64,000 nt of DNA from Rhodospirillales bacterium (GTDB lineage: Bacteria > Pseudomonadota > Alphaproteobacteria > Reyranellales > Reyranellaceae). The position numbers and the translations under genes were made by a program. The notes beneath the pieces were generated by a model. It saw nothing but the letters and a program-made list of their open reading frames with translations. It did not search any database and was not told the DNA's origin. Location of the stretch: positions 1,826,501 through 1,890,500 of the forward strand of contig CP064988.1 of NCBI GenBank assembly GCA_016699855.1, written 5' to 3'. Shown one piece after another: positions 32,409 to 39,691 of the stretch; position 1 is the first letter of the stretch; each line of letters begins with the position of its first letter.

Positions 32409-34496
32409 ATGCCGGACACCATGATCAGCGCGGCCGCCTCGGGCGCGGAACGCGTGGGCGGCGGCGCCCACCGCGTCGTCGCCCTGTGCGGACCCTATCT
32501 CTCGGGCAAGACCACGCTGCTCAGATCGATGCTGTTCGCGGCCGGCGCGATCCCCCGCCGCGGCCGGCCGCGTGACGGCGCCTCGGTCGGCGACGGCTCG
32601 CCCGAGGCGCGCAAATTCGGCATGGGCACCGAGCTCAACGCGGTGTCGTTCGCCTATCTCGGCGATTCCTGGACCCTGCTGGACTGTCCCGGCTCGATCG
32701 AGTTCCAGCAGGATTCCCTGACCGCGCTGTCGGTGTGCGACGTCGCGGTGGTGGTGTGCGAGGCGCTGCCGGACCGCGTGGCGGCGCTGGCGCCGCTGCT
32801 GCGGGCGCTCGAGGAGCGGCACGTGCCGCACCTGATCTTCGTCAACAAGATGGACACGGCCCACGTCCGCGTGCGCGACCTGCTGTCGGCGCTGCAGGGC
32901 GTGTCGGCGCGCAAGCTGGTGCTGCGCCAGGTGCCGATCCGCCGCGCGTCCGCCGACGGCGCCGAGCAGACCGTGGGCTACGTCGACCTGGTCAGCGAGC
33001 GCGCCTACCGCTACGCGCGGACCGGACCGTCCGACCTGGTCGAGATGCCGGCGGAGGTGCTGCCGCGCGAGACCGAGGCGCGGCGCGAGATGCTGGAGAA
33101 CCTCGCGGAGTACGACGACACGCTGCTGGAGCAGCTGATCGAGGACATCGCGCCGGAGAAGTCGCTGGTCTACCGCGACCTGCACGACGAGCTCGGCGCC
33201 GACAAGATCGTGCCGGTGCTGCTGGGCGCCGGCGAGCGCGAGAACGGCGTGCGCCGCCTGCTGAAGGCGCTGCGCCACGACGCGCCGTTCGCCGGCGAGA
33301 CGGCGGCGCGGCTCGGCCGGAGCGACGGCGCCGGCGCCGTCGTGGAGTGTTTCCGCGTCTCTCACCAGGCCCACGCCGGACGGCTGTCGCTGTGCCGGGT
33401 GTGGCGCGGCGCCATCGCCGAGGGCGAGACGCTGGGCGGCGTCCGCATCGGCGGCATCCTGCGGCCGTTCGGCCAGCGCCTCGACAAGGTGCCGCGCGCC
33501 GGCGCCGGCGAGGTGGTGGCGCTGGCGAAGATCGACGCGCTGGGCGCCGGCCGGACGCTGTCCGCCGCCGGGATCGCCGAGGTGGCGGGACGCGCCGCGG
33601 CCGACGCGCAGGTCTACGCGCTGGCGATCACGCCGCGGAACCGCAGCGACGAGGTCAAGCTCTCCACCGCGCTGCACAAGATCCTCGAGGAGGACCCGTC
33701 GCTGGCCGCCGGCCACCGCGAGGACACCGGCGAGTACCTGCTGCGCGGCCAGGGCGAGATGCACCTGCGCGTCACGCTCGACCGCCTCGCCAGCCGTTAC
33801 AACGTGCCGGTCGACGCCGCGCCGCCGCGCGTCGCCTACAAGGAGACGATCCGCAGGGGCGTCCAGCAGCACGGCCGCTACAAGCGCCAGACCGGCGGCC
33901 ACGGCCAGTTCGCCGACATCAAGATCGAGCTGCGGCCGCTGGCGCGCGGCGAGGGCTTCCGCTTCGTCGACAGGATCGTGGGCGGCGTGGTGCCGCGCAA
34001 CTTCATCCCCGCCGTCGACGAGGGCGTGCGCGACTACCTCAAGCGCGGGCCGCTCGGCCAGCCCGTGGTCGACGTCGAGGTCACGCTGTTCGACGGCCAG
34101 TACCACGCCGTCGACAGCTCGGAGATGTCGTTCAAGATGGCGGCGCGCGTCGCCATGGACGAGGCGATGCCGAAATGCGACCCGGTGCTGCTGGAGCCGA
34201 TCCTCAGGGTCGTGGTGACCGCGCCGAGCGAGGCGACGCCGCGCGTCCAGCGCCTGATCTCCGGCCGCCGCGGCCAGCTCCTGGGCTTCGACATGCGCGA
34301 GGGCTGGGACGGCTGGGACGAGGTGTCGGCGCTGATGCCCGAATCCGAGATCGGCGACATCATCATCGACATCCGGTCGGCGACGCAGGGCGTCGGCACC
34401 TACCGCACCAGCTTCGACCACCTGCAGGAGACCACCGGCAAGGCGGCCGACAAGGCGATCGAGGAGTCGAGGCGCCGGACGTCCGAGGCGCACTGA
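32409..34496 (+). CDS. Elongation factor G-like translational GTPase (EF-G paralogue)
   Basis: A 695-residue EF-G-related GTPase. The G domain has P-loop GPYLSGKT (28-35) and NKMD (146-149). The switch II motif is DCPGSIEF (92-99), with Ser96 where canonical EF-G and EF-Tu have the catalytic His. Domains II-V follow, including the family segment RQTGGHGQFADIKIE. The substitution is, to my knowledge, typical of a second EF-G-like subfamily in alphaproteobacteria whose role is unclear; slow or altered GTP hydrolysis is an inference. It is not next to rpsL/rpsG/tuf, so it is not the housekeeping fusA. The ATG at 32409 follows GAGGGAGGG. Confidence 0.9.
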   Translation: MPDTMISAAASGAERVGGGAHRVVALCGPYLSGKTTLLRSMLFAAGAIPRRGRPRDGASVGDGSPEARKFGMGTELNAVSFAYLGDSWTLLDCPGSIEFQQDSLTALSVCDVAVVVCEALPDRVAALAPLLRALEERHVPHLIFVNKMDTAHVRVRDLLSALQGVSARKLVLRQVPIRRASADGAEQTVGYVDLVSERAYRYARTGPSDLVEMPAEVLPRETEARREMLENLAEYDDTLLEQLIEDIAPEKSLVYRDLHDELGADKIVPVLLGAGERENGVRRLLKALRHDAPFAGETAARLGRSDGAGAVVECFRVSHQAHAGRLSLCRVWRGAIAEGETLGGVRIGGILRPFGQRLDKVPRAGAGEVVALAKIDALGAGRTLSAAGIAEVAGRAAADAQVYALAITPRNRSDEVKLSTALHKILEEDPSLAAGHREDTGEYLLRGQGEMHLRVTLDRLASRYNVPVDAAPPRVAYKETIRRGVQQHGRYKRQTGGHGQFADIKIELRPLARGEGFRFVDRIVGGVVPRNFIPAVDEGVRDYLKRGPLGQPVVDVEVTLFDGQYHAVDSSEMSFKMAARVAMDEAMPKCDPVLLEPILRVVVTAPSEATPRVQRLISGRRGQLLGFDMREGWDGWDEVSALMPESEIGDIIIDIRSATQGVGTYRTSFDHLQETTGKAADKAIEESRRRTSEAH

Positions 34497-34531
34497 GCGG
34501 TCGCGCGGCATCACGACCCGGTGAGGCGGGC

Positions 34532-34555
34532 GCCGCCGCGCTTCACCGCGGCGGC
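34532..34555 (+). other. GC hairpin in the gap between the EF-G-like and thioredoxin-fold genes
   Basis: Perfect 9-bp arms GCCGCCGCG / CGCGGCGGC around a 6-base loop CTTCAC, 36 bases after the EF-G-like stop. It lacks a T-tract, so it may be an RNA-stabilising stem or weak terminator rather than an intrinsic terminator. Confidence 0.4.
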
Positions 34556-34608
34556 CGTCCATGGGATTCTGCCGCCACGGCGATCCCCGCCGTGCTGGAG
34601 GCAAAGAC

Positions 34609-35043
34609 ATGTTTGGACGGCGGTCGACGATCGCCGGCGGACTCGTCCTCGCCGCCGCGCCGCTCCTGGGCCTTCCGGCCCGGGCGCAGGCCGGGCGGCC
34701 GCAGGTCGTGTTCGCCGGCCACGAGCTTTGAGGCGGTTGCAAGATCTGGCGTGCCCAGTCCGAACCCGGTTTCCGCGCGTCGGAAGCCTTCAAGAAGCTT
34801 GATTTCCACGTCGTCCATCCCGCGAACGGATCGCTGGTGATGAAGGAGGAGAGCTGGCCCGCCGCGGCGCGCTGGATCCTGACCGACTTCCTGATGAGCG
34901 AGGAGGGCGCGCAGCGGCCCAACGCGACGCCGCGGTTCATCCTGGCGCGCGACGGCAAGATCCTGTTCACCGCCATCGGCAACGGCGGCTGGAAGGACCG
35001 GATGGTGCCCGAGATCGAGAAGATCACCGGCGCCAAGGTCTGA
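34609..35043 (+). CDS. Candidate selenoprotein: exported thioredoxin-fold protein with in-frame TGA (U-x-x-C)
   Basis: Translation from the ATG at 34609 gives a twin-arginine-bearing signal peptide (MFGRRSTIAGGLVLAAAPLL, cleavage near residue 28), then PQVVFAGHEL and a TGA at codon 41 (34729-34731). It continues in frame with GGCKIWRAQ and a complete thioredoxin-like domain to a TGA at 35041. Read as selenocysteine (U), codon 41 makes U-G-G-C, exactly at the CxxC redox site after the first core strand. The cis-proline motif (TPRFIL, Pro108) and final strands (DGKILFTAIG) follow. GGAG lies eight bases before the ATG, and a strong terminator ends the unit. Third-position G/C preference continues after the TGA. 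Total length is 144 residues. The alternative is a TGC-to-TGA nonsense change or base-call error. Conventional gene finding would report only a truncated ORF starting near 34837. Confidence 0.72.
34735..34766 (+). promoter_or_regulatory. Possible bacterial SECIS-like hairpin downstream of the in-frame TGA
   Basis: Beginning four bases after the TGA, a lower stem GGTT (34735-34738) can pair with AACC (34763-34766). After an internal loop, CTGG (34746-34749) pairs with CCAG (34755-34758) around the apical loop CGTGC. The apical loop starts 22 bases from the T of TGA, and its second base is G. This agrees with the general bacterial SECIS pattern (apical loop about 16-37 bases from the UGA, with a G among its first two bases). 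The stems are short, so the evidence is suggestive only. Confidence 0.4.
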
Positions 35044-35064
35044 CCGGTCCATCATCCGGAAACG

Positions 35065-35095
35065 AAGGCCGGTCCGCGCCGCGGGCCGGCCTTTT
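35065..35095 (+). terminator. Intrinsic (Rho-independent) terminator
   Basis: A 13-bp stem (AAGGCCGGTCCGC pairing with GCGGGCCGGCCTT, one G-T pair) with a GCC loop runs into TTTT. It starts 22 bases after the stop of the candidate selenoprotein gene. This shows that the TGA-interrupted gene belongs to a properly terminated transcript and that msrP downstream has its own promoter. Confidence 0.85.
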
Positions 35096-35188
35096 CCATG
35101 GGTGCGCCGCCGCCGGCGTCACGCCGAGGTGACTTGAAGCGCGCGCCGATCCGCCGCAACAAGGGGCGCGGTCGACAGGAGTTGCGCG

Positions 35189-36151
35189 ATGCTGATCAAA
35201 CGCACCATCGGATGGGAACTGCCGGAGCGTCTCGCGACGCCGGAAGCCACGTTCCTGAACCGGCGCGCGCTGGTCGCGGCGATGGGGTTGGCGCCGGTCG
35301 CGGCGATGGCCGCCGCGGCGCCGGCGGCCGCGCAAGGCGCCGATCCCTCGGCGAGAATCTATCCGGTGTCGCGCAATCCCGCGCACGCGCTCGACGGCAT
35401 CACGCCGGAGAAGCTGGCGACGACGTACAACAACTTCTACGAGTTCGGATCGCACAAGACGATCTCCTCGGACGCGCGGGAGCGGCTCAAGATCCGGCCG
35501 TGGACGGTCAGGATCGACGGCATGGTCGAGAAGCCGATCGAGCTGGGGATCGACGATCTGCTGGCGCGGATGCCGCTGGAGGAGCGCGTCTACCGCCACC
35601 GCTGCGTCGAGACCTGGGCGATGGTGGTGCCCTACAGCGGCTTCCCGCTGAAGGCGCTGGTCGAGCTCGCCAAGCCGGCGTCGGGCGCGACGTACCTCGT
35701 GATGAAGACGCTCGCCAACCCGTCGATGTTCCCGGGCCAGCGCGAGTTCTACTATCCGTGGCCCTACACCGAGGGGCTGACGATGGCGGAGGCGACGCAC
35801 GATCTATCGTTCATCGCCACCGGCCTCTACGGCAAGCCGATCCCGGCCCAGAACGGCGCGCCGCTGCGGCTGGCGACGCCGTGGAAGTACGGCTTCAAAC
35901 ACGTGAAGTCGATCGTCAGCTTCACCTTCTCGGACAAACGGCCGGTGTCGTTCTGGGAGAAGCTGATCCCGACGGAGTACGGCTTCTGGGCCAACGTGAA
36001 TCCGGACGTGCCGCATCCGCGCTGGAGCCAGGCGACCGAGAAGATGCTGGGCAGCGAGGAGCGCGTGCCGACCCGGCTATACAACGGCTACGGCGAGTTC
36101 GTCGCCAGCCTCTACAAGGACCTGCCGCGCGACGAGAAGCCGTTCATGTAG
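35189..36151 (+). CDS. msrP: Periplasmic protein-methionine-sulfoxide reductase catalytic subunit
   Basis: MsrP (YedY) is a molybdopterin enzyme that repairs oxidised methionines in periplasmic proteins. The 320-residue product has a twin-arginine signal (FLNRRALVAAMG, Arg25-Arg26), the molybdenum-ligating cysteine in YRHRCVETWAMVVPY (Cys139), and the cofactor-contact segment GAPLRLATPWKYGFKHVKSI. GGAG precedes the ATG at 35189. The usual haem-containing membrane partner MsrQ is not next to it; the next gene is an unrelated receptor. The gene upstream is the candidate thioredoxin-fold selenoprotein, a suggestive redox neighbour. Confidence 0.95.
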   Translation: MLIKRTIGWELPERLATPEATFLNRRALVAAMGLAPVAAMAAAAPAAAQGADPSARIYPVSRNPAHALDGITPEKLATTYNNFYEFGSHKTISSDARERLKIRPWTVRIDGMVEKPIELGIDDLLARMPLEERVYRHRCVETWAMVVPYSGFPLKALVELAKPASGATYLVMKTLANPSMFPGQREFYYPWPYTEGLTMAEATHDLSFIATGLYGKPIPAQNGAPLRLATPWKYGFKHVKSIVSFTFSDKRPVSFWEKLIPTEYGFWANVNPDVPHPRWSQATEKMLGSEERVPTRLYNGYGEFVASLYKDLPRDEKPFM

Positions 36152-36230
36152 ACCGCCGCGCCGCCCGGTCTTGCGGGCGCGGGCGCGGCGTGGTTGTTTC
36201 CGGCCGCTTTTCCGACCGGGAGACCAGAAC

Positions 36231-37196
36231 GTGATCCTCGACCGCCGCACCACGCTCGTCGGCGCCGCCGCGGCGCTGGCCACCGCGCCCGCCCGGGCGC
36301 AGGACGCTTTTCCGAGCAAGCCGCTGCGCATCGTCGTGCCGTTCGCCGCCGGCAGCGCCACCGACCTCGCCGGCCGCGGGCTCGGCGCCAAGCTGCAGGA
36401 GATCCTCAAGCAGCCCGTGGTGATCGAGAACAAGCCCGGCGCCAGCGGCCAGCTCGGCGCGCAGGCGGTCGCGACGGCGGCGCCCGACGGCTACACGCTG
36501 CTGATGGGCACCAACACCACGAACGCCGCCAACGGCGCGCTGTTCAAGAAGCTGTCCTACGATCCGGCCAAGGATTTCGCGCCGATCGCGCGCGTCGTCA
36601 TGGGCGTCAACTGTCTGGTGGTGAATCCGGACCTGCCGGTCAAGACCACGGCCGAGCTGATCGCCTACGCCAAGGCCAATCCCGGCAAGCTCAACTACGC
36701 CGAGGCCAGCGCCTCGCAGCGCCTGTCGGCCGAGCAGTTCAACCAGCTGGCCGGCGTCAAGATCGAGCGCGTGCCCTACAAGGCCAGTCCGCAGGCGCTG
36801 GGCGACGTGGTCGCGGGCCAGGTCCAGATCATGTTTCCCGACCTGCCGCAGGCGCTGGCGCAGGTGCAGGCCGGCAAGGTGCGGGCGTTGGGCGTCACCG
36901 GCGCCAAGCGCACCAGCATCGCGCCCGACATCCCGGCGCTGGCCGAGGCGGTGCCGGGCTACGAGCTGGTCTACTGGCTGGCCGTGTTCGCGCCGGCCGC
37001 GACTCCGGCGCCGGTCCAGAAGCGGCTCTACGACGCCGTGGCCGAGGCGATGAAGGACGAGGCCACCGGCCGCGCCATGACGCAGGGCCGCATGGAGGTC
37101 TCGGTGATCGGCCTCGCGGAGTTCGGCGCCTTCGTCGTCGCCGAGACCGACAAGTGGACCAAGGCGATCAAGGCCGCCGGCATCGAGCCGGAGTGA
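36231..37196 (+). CDS. Tripartite tricarboxylate transporter substrate-binding protein (Bug family)
   Basis: A 321-residue periplasmic receptor with a signal peptide (MILDRRTTLVGAAAALATAPARAQ, containing an RR pair). Bug-family features are KPLRIVVPFAAGSATDLAGR, VVIENKPGASGQLGA, PDGYTLLMGTNT and VPYKASPQALGDVVAGQ. The start is a GTG at 36231 with GGGAG nine bases upstream. No TctA/TctB membrane genes are adjacent. Such orphan receptors bind carboxylates or amides; the ligand here is unknown. Confidence 0.93.
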   Translation: MILDRRTTLVGAAAALATAPARAQDAFPSKPLRIVVPFAAGSATDLAGRGLGAKLQEILKQPVVIENKPGASGQLGAQAVATAAPDGYTLLMGTNTTNAANGALFKKLSYDPAKDFAPIARVVMGVNCLVVNPDLPVKTTAELIAYAKANPGKLNYAEASASQRLSAEQFNQLAGVKIERVPYKASPQALGDVVAGQVQIMFPDLPQALAQVQAGKVRALGVTGAKRTSIAPDIPALAEAVPGYELVYWLAVFAPAATPAPVQKRLYDAVAEAMKDEATGRAMTQGRMEVSVIGLAEFGAFVVAETDKWTKAIKAAGIEPE

Positions 37197-37360
37197 CGCC
37201 GCGCCCATGATCCGGGGCGGCCGAGCGCCGCTCCGTCCCGCTCCGCGGAAATCGCCGCCCGCCACCCGCCCTCATGACCGCCCTGCGCGGCGCGCGAGTC
37301 GACGCGCGCGCGCGCGGGCCCTATGCTCCCCGCAAATGGAATGGATGCGGAGGGAGCGCC

Positions 37361-38121
37361 GTGGCGAAGGTCATCATCGAGTCGAACGGGCCGGTGCGGA
37401 CGGTGTGGATGAACCGTCCGAGAAGAGGAACGCGCTCGACAGCGGCCTGCTGGCCGAGCTGATCGCGGCGTTCCAGGCGCCGGTCGCGCCGCAGGACCGC
37501 GTGCTGGTGGTGCGCGGCAAGGGCGACGTGTTCTGCGCCGGCCTCGACATGGCGGAGCGCCGCGAGACCATCGGCACCGGCAGCGCCAGCGGCATCGAGG
37601 TGATGCTGCGCGCCATCGAGCTCTGCCCGCTGCCCGTGGTCGCCGTGGTGCAAGGCGATGCGATCGCCGGCGGCAACGAGCTGGCGCTGCACTGCGACCT
37701 CGTGGTCGCGAGCCAGAAGGCGCGCTTCGGCATGTCGCTGGCCCAGGTCGGGCTGGCGCCGAACTGGTTCCTCGCCAAGAAGCTGATGGAGGTGCTGGGC
37801 CCCGTCACGACGCGCGAGATGCTGCTGCTGGGCGATCCGCTGCCCGCGACCAAGCTGCACGCGCTCGGCCTGATCGCGCGCTGCGTGCCCGCCGACGCGC
37901 TCGAGGCCGAGGCGTCGAAGGTGATCGGCCGGCTGGCCGCCAACGCGCCGCTGTCGCTCAAGGCGATGAAGGCGCTGACGGTGCGGCAGATGGAGTTCCG
38001 CGACGCCATCCCGCACGCCGATGTCGACGCGCTGGTGCAGGCCGCGATGAAGAGCCAGGACGCGCAGGAGGGCATGAAGGCGCGGCTGGAGAAGCGCAAG
38101 GCCGCCTTCAAGGGAAGCTGA
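37361..38121 (+). pseudogene. Enoyl-CoA hydratase/isomerase family, broken by a single-base deletion
   Basis: A crotonase-fold protein of about 253 residues when repaired. From the GTG at 37361 (preceded by GGAGGG) the frame reads MAKVIIESNGPVRTVWMNRP and is then lost at 37420. One missing G in CCG-AGAAG shifts the frame. Adding it restores the expected NRPEKRNALDSGLLAELI. The rest is intact: FCAGLDMAERR, VVQGDAIAGGNELALHCD (oxyanion-hole GGN) and LGLIARCVPADAL. The next gene begins 2 bases after its stop. Either a sequencing error or a recent inactivation. Confidence 0.85.
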
Positions 38122-38123
38122 CC

Positions 38124-38459
38124 ATGGAGCTGCGCCCGTCCAAGCCATGGACCGACATGACCGAGGAGGCCGTCCGCCGCCTGCCCGGCCAGCTCGGCGT
38201 CTACCAGATCGCCGACGCCTCGGGCGCCGTGGTCAAGATCGGCTTCGCCGGCGGCCGCTCGGCCTTCGGCGTGCGCAGCGCCCTGCTCGACGAGCTGGCG
38301 GCGCTGGGCTCCGGCCACAGGTTCCGGGTCGAGATCAACATGCAGTACACGACGCGCTTCAACGAGCTGCTGATGCTGCACAAGGCCGACCACGGCGCGC
38401 TGCCGGCGCTCAACGCCGTCGACCCGCCGCCGCGGCTGGGGACGCTCAGCCCGCGCTGA
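38124..38459 (+). CDS. Small protein with a GIY-YIG-like N-terminal pattern
   Basis: A 111-residue protein of unknown function. The segment LGVYQIADASGAVVKIGFAG followed by RSAFGVRSALLDEL resembles the GVYxI...VKIG...R core of GIY-YIG-type domains. The C-terminal half has MQYTTRFNELLMLHKADHG with paired acidic and basic residues. I cannot confirm nuclease residues by eye. It starts 2 bases after the enoyl-CoA hydratase and ends 47 bases before the acyl-CoA dehydrogenase gene, so it is embedded in a fatty-acid-type operon, an unusual context for a nuclease-like domain. Confidence 0.75.
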   Translation: MELRPSKPWTDMTEEAVRRLPGQLGVYQIADASGAVVKIGFAGGRSAFGVRSALLDELAALGSGHRFRVEINMQYTTRFNELLMLHKADHGALPALNAVDPPPRLGTLSPR

Positions 38460-38506
38460 GGCGCGCCAGCGCCCGCCGTCACGCACTCCGACAAGGTGGA
38501 ACGACC

Positions 38507-39673
38507 ATGGATTTCGAACCGTCCTCCGAGCAGCGGATGCTGATCGACCAGGTGCGCCGCTTCGTGCGCGAGGAGATCATCCCGCTGGAGGCCAGGCTCG
38601 ACCCCGACGCCTCGGAGCTGGCGCCCGACGACCACGCGCGGCTGGTCGAGAAGACCAAGGCGATGGGTCTCTACGGCATCGACATCCCGGTCGAGTTCGG
38701 CGGTCCGGACATCGACCTGGTCACCCGCACGCTGCTGGCCATCGAGATGGCGCAGCACCGCGCCGGCCTGTATGCGCCGTGCTATGGCGTGTTCGGCGGC
38801 GCTGGCCTTGCGCAGCTGTTCGAGGCCAACGACGACCAGAAGGAGCGCTATCTCTATCCCACTCTGCGCGGCGAGAAGAAGGCGTTCTTCGGACTCACCG
38901 AGCCGTCGGGCGGCAGCGACCCGGCGCGCGCCATCCGCACCCGGGCCGAGCGCAAGGACAACGGCTGGGTGCTGAACGGCGCCAAGATCTTCATCTCCGG
39001 CGCCGACCGCGCCCAGTACGGCATCGTGTTCGCGCGCACAGACGCCTCAAAGGGGCGCGGCGGCATCACCTGCTTCATCATCGACTCCGGCACGCCCGGC
39101 TTCCACGTGCGCCGCGTCGTGCACACGCTGCGCTCGTCGAGCTACGCCACCGAGCTCGAGTTCAAGGATTGCTGGGTGTCCGACCACCAGGTGCTGGGCG
39201 AGGTCAACAAGGGCTTCGCGGTGGCCAACGACCGCCTGACGCGCCAGCGCATCCCCTACGCGGCGGGCTGCATCGGCGTCGCCATCGCCGCGCACGAGAT
39301 GGCGGTGGAGTGGTCGAAGATGCGCGAGACCTTCGGCGCGCGGCTGAGCGACCGGCAGGCGGTGCAGTGGATGCTGGTCGACAACGAGATCGACATCCGC
39401 ACCGCGCGCCACTTCACGCTGGAGGCGGCCGAGAAGGCGCGCCGCGGCCTGCCCTTCCGCACCGAGGCGGCGATCGCCAAGCTGACGGCGTCGGAGGGCG
39501 GCGGCCGCGTCGTCGACCGCTCGATGCAGATCCACGGCGGCATGGGCATGACCAAGGACCTGCCGCTGGAGCGCTGGTACCGCGAGATGCGCATCCGCCG
39601 CGTCGGCGAGGGCCCCAGCGAGGTGCAGCGCATGCTGATCGCGCGCGAGATCCTCGGCACCTCGGCGCGCTGA
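38507..39673 (+). CDS. Acyl-CoA dehydrogenase
   Basis: A 388-residue FAD flavoprotein that introduces a trans-2 double bond into acyl-CoA. Family motifs are FFGLTEPSGGSDPARA (FAD/substrate contact), LNGAKIFISGADRAQYGIVF, RQAVQWMLVDNEIDIRTARH and the C-terminal QIHGGMGMTKDLPLERWYRE followed by RRVGEGPSEVQRMLIAREIL. The likely catalytic base falls in this last region (GEGPSE). It is third in an apparent operon with the broken enoyl-CoA hydratase and the small GIY-YIG-like gene. Chain-length preference is not evident. Confidence 0.94.
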   Translation: MDFEPSSEQRMLIDQVRRFVREEIIPLEARLDPDASELAPDDHARLVEKTKAMGLYGIDIPVEFGGPDIDLVTRTLLAIEMAQHRAGLYAPCYGVFGGAGLAQLFEANDDQKERYLYPTLRGEKKAFFGLTEPSGGSDPARAIRTRAERKDNGWVLNGAKIFISGADRAQYGIVFARTDASKGRGGITCFIIDSGTPGFHVRRVVHTLRSSSYATELEFKDCWVSDHQVLGEVNKGFAVANDRLTRQRIPYAAGCIGVAIAAHEMAVEWSKMRETFGARLSDRQAVQWMLVDNEIDIRTARHFTLEAAEKARRGLPFRTEAAIAKLTASEGGGRVVDRSMQIHGGMGMTKDLPLERWYREMRIRRVGEGPSEVQRMLIAREILGTSAR

Positions 39674-39691
39674 TCCGGTGGGGCGGCGGCC

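Noticed and set aside
34735..34766. Direct similarity of the hairpin to the E. coli fdhF SECIS (both contain GGTTGCA)
   Set aside because: The shared bases do not take part in the same pairing here, so the likeness is not used as evidence.
34837..35043. Independent 68-residue gene starting at 34837
   Set aside because: No ribosome binding site before the GTG/ATG pair, and the thioredoxin fold would lack its first strand and redox motif; better explained as the 3' part of the TGA-containing gene.
35189..36151. In-frame TGA recoding in msrP or other redox genes of the window
   Set aside because: msrP has an intact Cys ligand and no internal stop; the other broken genes are indel frameshifts, not TGA interruptions.
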